From NCBI RefSeq assembly GCF_025398155.2, contig NZ_CP104562.2:2914001-2978000 (forward strand): a stretch of DNA of 64,000 nt. The letters run 5' to 3'. Numbering within the stretch: the stretch's first letter is position 1; each line of letters starts with the position of its first letter. The translations under genes were made by a program, and so were the position numbers. Under the pieces are notes generated by a model, which was not told where the DNA came from, made no database searches, and was given only the letters and a program-made list of their open reading frames with translations. This stretch comes from Roseateles amylovorans (lineage in GTDB: Bacteria > Pseudomonadota > Gammaproteobacteria > Burkholderiales > Burkholderiaceae_C). Positions 35,592 to 44,023 of the stretch are shown in pieces.

Positions 35592-36401
35592 TGGCACGCG
35601 TCAAGAAGACCGAACAAGCCATGCCTGTGGACGAACTCGGCGGCATGCTGACGCGGCTGAAGCTGACCGCCATCCGCGACCAGCTCGACACGCTGCTGGA
35701 TCAGGCCTCTCGCGCCGACATGACGCTGCGCGAGGCGCTGCAACTGCTGTGCGCCGCCGAGGTGGCACGCAAGGACGAGCGCCGCATCCAGATGGGCATG
35801 TCCATCGCCAAGTTCCCCTGCGTACGCACGCTGGAAGGCTTTGAGTTCGATGCGCAGCCGTCCATCGACCCGAAGCTGGTGCGCGAACTAGCGACCTCAC
35901 GCTGGGTCGCCAACGGGGACACCGTGCTGCTTCTGGGCCCCCCTGGCGTCGGCAAGACGCATCTGGCGGTCTCGCTCGGCCGGGAGGCCATCCTTCCTGC
36001 GCGGCTACTCAACCCTGTTCGCTTCGGCGACCAGCGTCGTAACGCAGCTCGTGCGCGCGCACGACGAAGGCCGCCTGGAGGAGAAGCTGACGCACTTCGC
36101 CAAGCCAAAGCTACTGGTCATCGACGAACTCGGCTACCTGCCGTTCGAGGCCAACGCGGCGCACCTGTTCTTCCAACTCGTGAGCCGTCGCTATGAGCGC
36201 GGTGCCACGCTGATGACGAGCAACCGATCCGTGGCGGAGTGGGGTGGCGTGTTCGGCGACGCGGTGGTCGCCACCGCCATCCTGGACCGCCTGCTGCACC
36301 ACAGCCACGTCGTCACGATCCGCGGCGACAGCTACCGGCTCAAGGCCAAACGCAAGTCCGGCCTCGTGAGAGACAACACCGCTCCCGCCGCAGTGATCTG
36401 A
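35591..36401 (+). pseudogene. istB: IS21 helper ATPase IstB, frameshifted
   Basis: The frame from 35591 encodes the IstB N-terminal half with Walker A LLLGPPGVGKTHLAVSLGRE. Close to 35990-36003 the frame changes: the family continuation GYSTLFASATSVVTQLVRAHDE-like sequence appears in another frame (from 36003), with Walker B LLVIDELGYLP, and runs to the stop at 36401. The first frame instead runs into arginine-rich nonsense to 36196. A 1-2 base indel, real or a sequencing error, separates the halves. Confidence 0.85.
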
Positions 36402-36464
36402 TCATCAACCCAGGGGGTCAATTCTGAATGTCGTTAGGGGGGCAGTTCTCGATGTCGCTTGACA

Positions 36465-36610
36465 ATGCGGCCTTCTACTGGAGGCAACTGGATGGTTCGC
36501 TGCAGTCGTCGCAGCTCACGCCGGATCGCTTGGAAACCTTCAGCCTTCAGACAGACGTGGAATTGGTCGTGTCTTGGTTGGCGGCTCAGCTCGACCACCC
36601 CTCACGCGCT
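36465..36610 (+). pseudogene. continuation of the IS-interrupted TIGR02270 gene
   Basis: After the second copy of ATGCG the sequence resumes with AFYWRQLDGSLQSSQLTPDR, as in the intact gene at 24959, then shows an internal deletion and ends near DHPS at about 36604. The C-terminal 300 or more residues are missing, so this copy was degraded apart from the insertion. The following 120 bases contain no gene. Confidence 0.8.
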
Positions 36611-36728
36611 TGCCCATCCCAGCACCGGAACGCCTCCAGGGGCCTGATGGTGAAGGCGCGGAATCGGAGCGGTTGCAATGGTCAGCAAAATTCCGGCTAT
36701 TTGGCGGACATTCCTTGAGGAGAAATGA

Positions 36729-37703
36729 TTGCTGCGACTTCAGGACTACAAGGCCTATTTCGAGGGATTTGGCATTCGTGATGCCGTCCTTCGGGACCGA
36801 AATATTCTGGTGTTCATTGCACTGCAAGATTGGGACGACACCAAACCGCAGCCGTTCGAGGAGGAACTGAAGACTCGATACATCTGCTACTTCCGCGATG
36901 AGGATCGCTGGGGCGCCGATCATCTGGAAGGATTTGCAGGAATGATGGTGGGCGCCAGCGTGAAGCCGTTGTGTCAGAACATTTGCGTCGACCGGTCTGG
37001 ACAGGTCTATGTGAAGGGAAGCGGAGTGACGGCCGTCGAAAAGAAGATCCCCGGCGGCATGGGGCACGGCCCCAAGCGAGGGAGTGTTCGCAACATCAAG
37101 CAAATCGCGGGGTGGTTGTACGGATGCGGCGGCGCCCGAAGCCTGTTCCGACGAGTCGGCCCGGACCGCTGGGAAGAAATCGGCCCGTTGCCACCAGAGG
37201 GGCCGGGCGAAGTTGGCTTCCATGATTTCGATGGATTCAGCGAGTCGGACCTGTACGCCGCCGGCGGCCAGGGAGATGTCTGGCGCTATGACGGCCGTGC
37301 GTGGCACCAGGTTGCCTTCCCGTGCAACCAATGGATCGAGTCGGTGTGCTGCGGCGCAGACGGCCATGTGTATATCGGCGCAGAGTCCGGAACCGTTTTC
37401 CGTGGCCGCGGCGATCAGTGGGAGTTGATTCATCAAGGCGATCTGAGCCTCCCATTCCTTGACATGGTCTGGTTCAACGATCGTGTCTATGCCACCAACG
37501 ATTACGGTCTATGGGAGATCCAGGACGGCCAGGTTCGCCCAAGCGCCGCACCGATCGAGATCACCAACTGCGCAGGAAACCTGTCCGTGGCCGACGGTGT
37601 CATGCTGATGGCTGGCCCGCACGGTGCGGCCCTGCATGACGGTGGATCCTGGTCGCGGCTCTTCAGCATCGCCGAACTGGGCCGTGAGTCGACAACTCGA
37701 TGA
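36729..37703 (+). CDS. beta-propeller putative immunity protein P6 (group II)
   Basis: A 324-residue group II copy. The start is a TTG at 36729 with AGGAG (36718-36722) upstream; an ATG at 36725 is in a different frame, which could mean a small deletion at the start. The N-terminal half (DYKAYFEGFGIRDAVLRDRN, FRDEDRWGADHLEG) is distinct, while from LYGCGGARSLFRRVGPDRW onward it is almost identical to P2 and in large part to P8. Confidence 0.67.
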   Translation: MLRLQDYKAYFEGFGIRDAVLRDRNILVFIALQDWDDTKPQPFEEELKTRYICYFRDEDRWGADHLEGFAGMMVGASVKPLCQNICVDRSGQVYVKGSGVTAVEKKIPGGMGHGPKRGSVRNIKQIAGWLYGCGGARSLFRRVGPDRWEEIGPLPPEGPGEVGFHDFDGFSESDLYAAGGQGDVWRYDGRAWHQVAFPCNQWIESVCCGADGHVYIGAESGTVFRGRGDQWELIHQGDLSLPFLDMVWFNDRVYATNDYGLWEIQDGQVRPSAAPIEITNCAGNLSVADGVMLMAGPHGAALHDGGSWSRLFSIAELGRESTTR

Positions 37704-37868
37704 ACTACGCCGCTGCGCGGCAGACGATGCGAGCGCCCTTGGCCCCCTCGGTGGTCCGGCTTCCGTCAGGTGCTCAGCATTGGGGCGAAAAGAAGTGATC
37801 CGGTGAGGAGTCGAGTCAGGTGATCCTGGCGGAGGGTATGGTATAAAAATGGAAATTTGGAATAATCC

Positions 37869-38894
37869 ATGAAAATTTTCTCAAAAGCGACTTTTGAGGC
37901 GAATGTTAAGGGTTATTCGATTTTCGACTGTGCATTTAATAATGCCGATCGGTTTTGTTTTCTTCTCGTGGAGCAGAAAAGTTCGCGAGATGTTTACCCT
38001 CGTACGCGTTTTTTGGTTTTGGGTCTTGATGGTCCGACTGCCCCAAGAATTGGCTATTACGACACAGGGGAAATGACATTTTCGTCTATTGCTCGTGGTT
38101 TCAATCCAGAGGAATATGTGGCTGTCGATTCAAGGAGTAGGGTCTACTCCTCTGACTCTAAGCGTCGAGGTGAAGAGTCGGCAATTGAAAGTTTGATCAG
38201 CCTCTCCAATGAGGCGGGCGACACTGTGGTGATTAATCGTGTAGCCAGGGTTTCGGGAAAGATTTACGCAATCGGCAGCGATCGTTGTCTCTACCGTCGG
38301 GAAGGAATTGAAAAGTGGGTTGATCTTCATGCCGAAGGTCGTGGAGCCCCTATGCCGGCCGACTACACGACCTCCCGTACGGATTGGGGACGAGTACTTG
38401 GGTTCAAAGACCTAAGCGCCTTCAGCGAGACCGACTTCTACGCCGCAGGCGGGGCAGGTGACTTGTGGCGCTTTGATGGCAAGACTTGGCAACAATGTCC
38501 GTTGCCGACCAATGCCCAACTGGAGACAGTCTGCTGCGCCGGCGATGGCAAGGTCTACGTCACCGACCTGCACGGCAACGTGTGGGCGGGCCGCGAAGAA
38601 AGTTGGACCCAAGTCGCGACGAGCGAACTCAGCTGGGGATCGCAACCCGTCGACGCGTTCTGGTTCAAAGGCCGCATGCTGTTCGGCGCGCAGGAGGGGC
38701 TGTACGTCATCAACAGAAACAAGCAAGTGGTACCGCTTGGTGACGTCGAAGAGGGAGTACCCAGCTCGATGGTGACGGGGCGTATCGACATCAGCCCAGA
38801 CGGCAATCACCTGTTGACCGCTGGACCGCACGGGGCCTGCCTCTACGACGGCGAGACCTGGACGCGCTTGTTCAGCGCTTTCGACTACCGTTGA
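37869..38894 (+). CDS. beta-propeller putative immunity protein P7 (group I)
   Basis: A 341-residue group I copy. The N-terminal 140 residues (FSKATFEANVKGYSIFDCAF, TGEMTFSSIARGFNPEEYVA) are divergent and AT-rich. From REGIEKWVDLHAEGRGAPMP the protein matches P5 with only a couple of substitutions (EEKW to EESW, GPYG to GPHG). This sharp change marks a recombination joint. The sequence before the ATG is AT-rich with TATAAAA near 37841, a possible -10. A TIGR02270 scar follows its stop. Confidence 0.7.
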   Translation: MKIFSKATFEANVKGYSIFDCAFNNADRFCFLLVEQKSSRDVYPRTRFLVLGLDGPTAPRIGYYDTGEMTFSSIARGFNPEEYVAVDSRSRVYSSDSKRRGEESAIESLISLSNEAGDTVVINRVARVSGKIYAIGSDRCLYRREGIEKWVDLHAEGRGAPMPADYTTSRTDWGRVLGFKDLSAFSETDFYAAGGAGDLWRFDGKTWQQCPLPTNAQLETVCCAGDGKVYVTDLHGNVWAGREESWTQVATSELSWGSQPVDAFWFKGRMLFGAQEGLYVINRNKQVVPLGDVEEGVPSSMVTGRIDISPDGNHLLTAGPHGACLYDGETWTRLFSAFDYR

Positions 38895-38895
38895 G

Positions 38896-38930
38896 ATGAA
38901 CGATGAATTCATCGTGGCAAAGCGCTTGGG
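38896..38930 (+). pseudogene. TIGR02270 5' scar after P7
   Basis: ATG at 38896 and the next codons (NDEFIVAKR) match the first residues of the TIGR02270 gene at 24959 (NDESIVAPR) and of the broken copy at 34155, with the same one-base spacing after the propeller stop. The similarity ends within about 35 bases. Confidence 0.7.
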
Positions 38931-39133
38931 GCATTTAAAGGACGGATTCAAGACTCAGCCCGGCTTTCATCTCTACGACCGCAGCCGTGTTCGATCCCTT
39001 CGGGCTGAACCACTCCGTCGGCTTGACCAGCGTCGCGGCACTCAAAACCTGGTTCAGACGAAAAGTCCTCGGGCAATCCCGTCCGTTGGCTTCGGCAAGG
39101 GCGCCATATCGACCATCAACGCGTGAACGAGCA
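38931..39133. other. gap with shared 20-mer, no supported gene
   Basis: It contains the second copy (39005-39024) of the 20-mer found at 32837, here in a frame reading VFDPFGLNHSVGL. DPFGLN resembles the conserved end of Rhs repeat cores where toxin tips begin. No full Rhs gene is present, so this would be a scar. Confidence 0.4.
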
Positions 39134-40129
39134 ATGACCCAGCTGATGGATATCTTGTCCCCAGATGACTACGCAAAGCGCTTTGAAGGCAGCAGTATCC
39201 GGGACTGCGCCGTCATCGATCGCGGCCTGTTTTTCTTCATCAGCCTGCAGGATTGGGACGACCACAAGCCTCGTCCCTTTGCTGAAGAACTCCAAACGCG
39301 CCTGACGAAGCTTGAGCTCAATGCCGAGAAGCGCTGGATCACGACTTTCATGGATGGGTATTCCGGCCTGATGTGTTCGGGCCCCAGAGAAGCGGAGATC
39401 GTCTGCGTGGCCGTTGATGGCCGAGGCAAGGTGCTGGCCAAAATGCTGCAGGGCTCGAACGACGAACGGGACGTTCCTGGCGGGAAAGGTCATGGTCCTT
39501 GCCGGGGAAACATTGCCAAGATCAAGCCGTTCGCAGGACGCCTGTATGGCTGCGGAGGGGGCCGCAGCGTGTTTTATCGAAACGGCCCTGGTCTGTGGAT
39601 AGAGGTGGGACCGCTTCCGCCGGAAGGTCGCGGAGAAATCGGTTTCCATGATTTCGATGGATTCAGCGAGTCGGACCTGTACGCCGGCGGCGGCCAGGGA
39701 GATGTCTGGCGCTATGACGGCCGCGCGTGGCACCAGGTTGCCTTCCCCTCCAACCAATGGATCGAGTCGCTGTGCTGCGGCGCAGACGGCCATGTGTATA
39801 TCGGCGCAGAGTCCGGAAGCGTTTTCCGTGGCCGCGGCGATCAGTGGGAGTTGATTCATCAAGGCAATCTGAGCCTGCCATTCCGTGACATGGTCTGGTT
39901 CAACGATCGTGTCTATGCCACCAACGATTACGGTCTATGGGAGATCCAGGACGGCCAGGTTCGCCCAAGCGCCGCACCGATCGAGATCACCAACTGCGCA
40001 GGAAACCTGTCCGTGGCCGACGGTGTCATGCTGATGGCTGGCCCGCACGGCGCGGCCCTGCATGACGGTGGATCCTGGTCGCGGCTCTTCAGCATCGGCG
40101 AACTGGCCCGCCAGTCGACTGCTCGATGA
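39134..40129 (+). CDS. beta-propeller putative immunity protein P8 (group II)
   Basis: A 331-residue group II copy with start MTQLMDILSPDDYAKRFEGS and FISLQDWDDHKPRPFAEEL, distantly similar to P2 in the N-terminal half. From FHDFDGFSESDLYAGGGQGD the protein is nearly identical to P2 and P6. The ATG at 39134 is preferred over a GTG at 38987, which would include the scar sequence. Confidence 0.7.
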   Translation: MTQLMDILSPDDYAKRFEGSSIRDCAVIDRGLFFFISLQDWDDHKPRPFAEELQTRLTKLELNAEKRWITTFMDGYSGLMCSGPREAEIVCVAVDGRGKVLAKMLQGSNDERDVPGGKGHGPCRGNIAKIKPFAGRLYGCGGGRSVFYRNGPGLWIEVGPLPPEGRGEIGFHDFDGFSESDLYAGGGQGDVWRYDGRAWHQVAFPSNQWIESLCCGADGHVYIGAESGSVFRGRGDQWELIHQGNLSLPFRDMVWFNDRVYATNDYGLWEIQDGQVRPSAAPIEITNCAGNLSVADGVMLMAGPHGAALHDGGSWSRLFSIGELARQSTAR

Positions 40130-40243
40130 ACGACACCGCTGCGCGGCAGACGATGCGAGCGCCGTTGGCCCCTCGGTGGGAGACACTGTGGCTTACTGGT
40201 CGCGCCCATGCGACGCGGATCATCTTTAATTTGAGGATTTGAA

Positions 40244-40966
40244 ATGATGATTGACGAAGTTCGCTGGACTGAATTTCTGAAAGGCTATGTCGTCAAGGAC
40301 TGCACCATCGGCTTTGAAGAGGGCCGCTTGGGGTTCCTGCTCTATGAAGAGCTTGAAGAAGGTGCCTCACTGGAGAACGGCTTCAAGATTCGCATCCTGT
40401 CGGTCAAACTGTCCAATGACATGGATAAGCGCTTCTTCTCCATGTCTGCCAATGGCTTAGGGGTGGGAGCTCGCTTGGCGAGCGCGTGGGCACCTCAAAA
40501 CGAAGAGTTTGTAGCCGTCGGCATCGGACGTGAAACATATTCGTACAAGCCCAAGGCCTATAAAGGTCGAGAGGAAACTATTCCATTTGAAGGCCGAAAG
40601 CTTTCGGCGGATGCTTATCACGAGTTTGATGCAGCGATCACAAAAACGGTTCGGGTGGGGTGCACGGTCTTCGCTGTCGGCGTCCCATTTCGCATTTTTG
40701 AAAGAATGGACGCTCAGCGCTGGAAGGAGCACGATGACATTGCCATCCCTCCCGAAATAGGCAGTTCTGATCGCGAGACCATGATGGACGCGGTGACGAA
40801 CAGCACATTTCAAGATCTGGCTGGAACTTCCCCTCAGGATATGTACGCAGTAGGCGGCGAAGGTACGGTCTGGCGACGTCAAGGTGAGGCCTGGAAACGG
40901 ATGAAGTTTCCTGGAGATTTATCGCTTCATACGGTGGCAGTCGAGCCAAATGGTACGACATACATC
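40244..40966 (+). pseudogene. 5' part of beta-propeller gene P9 (group IV), cut by IS3-family element
   Basis: 241 codons of a propeller gene similar to P11 (44414): WTEFLKGYVVKDCTIGFEEG, MYAVGGEGTVWRRQGEAW, then NGTTYI, at which the IS begins. The group lacks the paired cysteine of the others (LHTVAVEPNG in its place). The 3' part is at 42171-42506. Removing the IS and one CATC copy would restore a 352-residue frame. Confidence 0.88.
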
Positions 40967-40998
40967 TGACCTGCTCGGGAATTTCGAGACAGTAGTTC

Positions 40999-41844
40999 CT
41001 AGAAGACGGCGGGTTGCAGGACTTGATGGAGTTGCTGCTTGAACTCCGTCGGGGTCAAGTATTGCAGGCTGCTGTGCGGCCTGACCTCGTTGTAGTGCTG
41101 ACGCCAGGACTCGATGACGACCTTGGCCTCGCGGCGCGAGCGGAACCATTCAACGGACAGACATTCGTCGCGGAGCTTGCCGTTGAAGCTCTCGTCGGTA
41201 CCGTTCTGCCAGGGCTTGCCCGGGTCGTTGAGCACGGTCGCGATTCCGGCGCCGGCGATCCATTCCAGGATGGCCAGGCTAACGAACTCCGGCCCGTTGT
41301 CCGAACGCATGAACAGCGGCGCTCCGTGCACGCTCACTAGGCGTGACAGCACCTCGATCACGCGCTTGGAACGGATGGAGCCGGCCACGTCGATGGCCAG
41401 GCACTCGCGGGTGTACTCGTCGATGACGGTCAGGCACTTGAGCTGCTGGCCCGTGGCCGTCGTGTCAAAGACGAAGTCGTAGGCCCAGACCATGTTGGCC
41501 TTGAAGGGCGTGTGCACGCGCGGCCGCTGGGACGCAATGCGTTTGCGCGAACGCTTCCTGGGCACCAGCAGACCCGCCTGTCGCCACAGCCGATGCGTGC
41601 GCGACCAACTCAGCTCGAAGCCGCGCCGACGCAGGAAGATGCGGATGCGCCGGTAACCGTAGCGTGGGTACTGGGCCGACAACTCCTTCATCGCCTCGAT
41701 CACTGGCGCATCCTTGGCCAGCATGCGCGGCTTGTAGCTGGGCGTGGCCCGGGACATGCCGACGAGCCCGCAAGCCCGACGCAGACTCAGGCCGCGCTCG
41801 CGAGCGAAGGCGACCTGGGCGCGTCGAGCCGGCGGGCTCACCAT
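40999..41844 (-). CDS. IS3-family transposase OrfB (DDE)
   Basis: A 281-residue integrase-like transposase. The catalytic triad is seen in VWAYDFVFDTTATG, MRSDNGPEFVS and DESFNGKLRDECL. The family end HYNEVRPHSSLQYLTPTEF is intact. It overlaps orfA by 7 bases at an A7 run (reverse strand, 41850 to 41844), the usual site for a -1 frameshift that makes the OrfAB fusion. Confidence 0.93.
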   Translation of the reverse strand: MVSPPARRAQVAFARERGLSLRRACGLVGMSRATPSYKPRMLAKDAPVIEAMKELSAQYPRYGYRRIRIFLRRRGFELSWSRTHRLWRQAGLLVPRKRSRKRIASQRPRVHTPFKANMVWAYDFVFDTTATGQQLKCLTVIDEYTRECLAIDVAGSIRSKRVIEVLSRLVSVHGAPLFMRSDNGPEFVSLAILEWIAGAGIATVLNDPGKPWQNGTDESFNGKLRDECLSVEWFRSRREAKVVIESWRQHYNEVRPHSSLQYLTPTEFKQQLHQVLQPAVF

Positions 41845-42101
41845 TTTTTTGCGTTGATCTCCTTCAGGACCTCGATGTCCAGATCACGCTCAGCCAGCAG
41901 CTTCTTGAGCCGGCTGTTCTCCAGCTCCAGGGCCTTCAGGCGCTTGACGTCAGCCACTTCAAGCTGGCCGAAGTGCTTGCGCCAAGCGTAGATCGTGGGC
42001 TCGCTGACCTTGTGCTTCTTGGCCGCTTCCGCCACCGTGGTGCGGTCCGCCTCGCGCAGGATCGCCACCATCTGTTCTTCCGTGAATCGACTCTTTCTCA
42101 T
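41838..42101 (-). CDS. IS3-family transposase OrfA
   Basis: An 87-residue DNA-binding subunit with the start MRKSRFTEEQMVAILREAD, a helix-turn-helix (TVAEAAKKHKVSEPTIYAW) and a leucine-zipper-like end (LENSRLKKLLAERDLDIEVL). The ATG at 42101 has GAGGAG just upstream; a longer frame from 42125 is less likely. Confidence 0.92.
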   Translation of the reverse strand: MRKSRFTEEQMVAILREADRTTVAEAAKKHKVSEPTIYAWRKHFGQLEVADVKRLKALELENSRLKKLLAERDLDIEVLKEINAKKW

Positions 42102-42166
42102 GGGCTCCTCTTGGGATAGAGCCATCTTCTCTGGAAATCAACGTCTCGGAGAAACCGGGCAGGTCA

Positions 42167-42506
42167 CATCACCGATGCACGTGGGTCGGTCTGGCAGGGA
42201 AATGATCACCAATGGGAACGAATTGTTCAGGCCGATCAAATGCTGCCCTACCAGGATTCGGTCTGGTTCAAGGGGCGACTGTATTGCGCCAATGACGCCT
42301 ACGGATGCTTCGTCCTTGAAGACGGGGAGATGATTGCGGCCCATCGGGCAAAGCGTGAACCGATGCCAGCTGAAACCGCCATACACGCCCATCGACTCGA
42401 TGTGTCGCCCGATGAAAACCGATTGCTTGTGGCGGGAATGTACGGCGCTACGATGTTTGATGGCAGGACGTGGTCCATCCTCTTCAACGGCGATCTCTAC
42501 GAGTGA
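42167..42506 (+). pseudogene. 3' part of beta-propeller gene P9
   Basis: After the duplicated CATC the frame continues TDARGSVWQGNDHQW, DSVWFKGRLYCANDAYGCFV and ends at ILFNGDLYE, aligned with the same region of P11. An internal ATG at 42240 could give an 88-residue C-terminal fragment, probably not functional. Confidence 0.87.
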
Positions 42507-42628
42507 ATGAAATCACTCACGCTCCGTGGGCCTCTTAAATAGGCCGAGTGCATTCAAAGGTCGAGCACAGACGGGAGTCTTTGTGGCACCCTTCGACCTG
42601 CCGCTGCTCGCTCAGCCTCTTAGTTCCC

Positions 42629-42685
42629 CGGCGCCATGTTTGCTTTTTGAATGATGCGCGCGTGGGTGTCCATCCGCTACAACGA
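42629..42685 (+). pseudogene. short remnant of a group III beta-propeller gene (P10)
   Basis: RRHVCFLNDAR at about 42629-42661 matches WRHVCFLNDAR in the middle of P12 (45525), and base similarity continues through the following CATCCGC-ACAAC. Nothing else of the gene remains. It shows that a further group III copy once lay here. Confidence 0.65.
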
Positions 42686-42755
42686 ACGTTGCATGACGGT
42701 TGGTGTGTGTGGCAGCGAAGTCGCGACTTACAGCGACAACGGGAGCTACCATCGC

Positions 42756-43016
42756 ATGATGGACCGTCAATACAAGTGGTTTGCCTGGCTGCTCCTCGTA
42801 ATAGGCGTCGGAGCCTTCGTGGCTAGCACTAACATGATTTTCGCACTCGATCCTTCCCTCCCGCAGGGACTTGGCTGCCGAGTATTTTGCGGACTGGCAC
42901 TCATCGCAGCTAAGTTGTTCGGCATTGCCTCTGGGCATGCGCTTCTAGCCACCTTCTATGGTGCATGTGGCCTTGGGTGTTTATGGCTAGCCTCACGGTT
43001 GCCACGTTCCATCTGA
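42756..43016 (+). CDS. small membrane protein
   Basis: An 86-residue protein with two hydrophobic segments (WFAWLLLVIGVGAFVASTNM and GLALIAAKLFGIASGHALLA) and short loops. The ATG at 42756 (or 42759) follows GGGAG; a longer frame from 42651 crosses the P10 remnant. I do not recognise the family. It overlaps the toxin remnant that follows. It might be an immunity protein for a membrane-active toxin or a scar; both are guesses. Confidence 0.42.
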   Translation: MMDRQYKWFAWLLLVIGVGAFVASTNMIFALDPSLPQGLGCRVFCGLALIAAKLFGIASGHALLATFYGACGLGCLWLASRLPRSI

Positions 43017-43491
43017 GCAACGCGTCCAAGTTTCACTCGGCCATCGAGAGCGAGTCGCCGCTGAGTTTTTCCAGACCTTCCCTAGGTGAATTGAATGCCG
43101 ACCATGTCCCATCCGGCGCTGCATTGAAGAAGGCAGCCGAGGACTATCTGAAGAAGATCGACGTCTGGTCTGAACTGAACGATAAGCAACGGGAATCCGT
43201 TCTGAACCGTGTCTATAACAATGCCAAGACGATCACGGTCCCTGAAGATGTTCACAAGGAAGGTCGAACCTGAGGCACAAGAACAATCAGCCCCAAGTTT
43301 CTGACGATTCCAAGGGCCTCAAGGCAGCCTTCAAGAAGGATGCCGAATCCATTCAGAATTCAATGGATACGAAGGACCATGGCTGCAGTGAGAAATATGC
43401 TGAAGCGGTCAAGGAACTTGAAGCTTTTGACTTTGACCAGTACGTGAAGGACGCGGTGCGAAGTCACCATTCCGTGAAGCCACATCTGTAA
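42983..43491 (+). pseudogene. frameshifted remnant of a toxin-like C-terminal domain
   Basis: The frame up to 43273 reads LNADHVPSGAALKKAAEDYL and VYNNAKTITVPEDVHKEGRT, then stops. One base out of frame the sequence continues RHKNNQPQVSDDSKGLKAAF, DHGCSEKYAEAVKELEAFDF to a stop at 43491. Joined, this looks like the end of a polymorphic toxin with DH and H candidates for a nuclease centre (inference). Gene A3, a putative immunity, follows after 22 bases. The N-terminal targeting part is missing. Confidence 0.55.
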
Positions 43492-43513
43492 TCACTCATT
43501 TTAGTTGACCGTC

Positions 43514-43978
43514 ATGAACCTGGAAAAGCTCATTCCCTTCTTTGCTGATTCTCCTGTCAATGACGCCTTTGATGACGTTATGCAGGAGCTCCAGATCAAG
43601 AGCCGACCCAAGGGGCCAGATGCCACCGTCTTCGTCCGCACGCCCGACGAACAGCTCGCTCTTGAATTCGCCGCCAATGTCAGCTTCAAGGAAGACCGTA
43701 CTATGCCGGCAAAGTCCGATGAGGCCTATTTGCTCGCCGGGTTCGACGCCTATGCCGGCGCGCCGCATAAACTCCCATTCGGCTTGTTTTGGGACATGGA
43801 TATTGCCAAGGTGCGTGCCGCGCTTGGCGAATCGCGGAAGGCCAAGAATCACAATGCCACCTTCTTTCATTCCGGCTTGCGGGTCACCTGCCGATTTGAA
43901 GACGATGCGATGAGCAAACTCAAGTCGATCGGCATTACGGTGATCGATATTCACGCCAAAGAGCTTTACAACCTGTAA
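43514..43978 (+). CDS. array family A protein, copy A3
   Basis: A 154-residue paralogue of A1 and A2: FFADSPVNDAFDDVM, KSRPKGPDATVFVRTPDEQL, LPFGLFWDMDIAKVRAALGE and RFEDDAMSKLKSIGITVID. A1 is the closer relative. Its position directly after a toxin-domain remnant is the best contextual hint that family A is immunity-like. A truncated B gene follows, so the A-B order is seen a third time. Confidence 0.6.
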   Translation: MNLEKLIPFFADSPVNDAFDDVMQELQIKSRPKGPDATVFVRTPDEQLALEFAANVSFKEDRTMPAKSDEAYLLAGFDAYAGAPHKLPFGLFWDMDIAKVRAALGESRKAKNHNATFFHSGLRVTCRFEDDAMSKLKSIGITVIDIHAKELYNL

Positions 43979-44023
43979 TCGCGAACATGTCGCGCCACTT
44001 GAGCGCTGAATGGGGGCGCGGCG

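Larger units (their letters stand above)
34221..36464 (+). mobile_element. IS21-family insertion sequence (2,244 bp)
   Basis: The ends are inverted repeats: the left end starts TGTCAGGCGACATC and the right end, read inwards, TGTCAAGCGACATC; a further matched block (ACTGCCCCCCT and ACGACAT) continues the similarity for about 50 bases. A 5-bp direct duplication ATGCG flanks the element. It carries istA and istB in the usual order. Insertion was into a TIGR02270 gene copy. The istB frame is shifted, so this copy may no longer move by itself. Confidence 0.92.
40967..42166 (-). mobile_element. IS3-family (IS407-type) insertion sequence, 1,200 bp
   Basis: Terminal inverted repeats start TGACCTGCTCGGG (left) and TGACCTGCCCGGT (right, read inwards). 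A 4-bp duplication CATC flanks the element (40963-40966 and 42167-42170), the length typical of the IS407 group. Both orfA and orfB are intact on the reverse strand, joined by a run of seven A. It interrupts propeller gene P9. Confidence 0.93.

Noticed and set aside
42548..42826. 92-codon forward frame including RRHVCFLNDAR
   Set aside because: Only the short stretch matching propeller P12 is meaningful; the rest of the frame has no support, so it is listed as a remnant rather than a gene.
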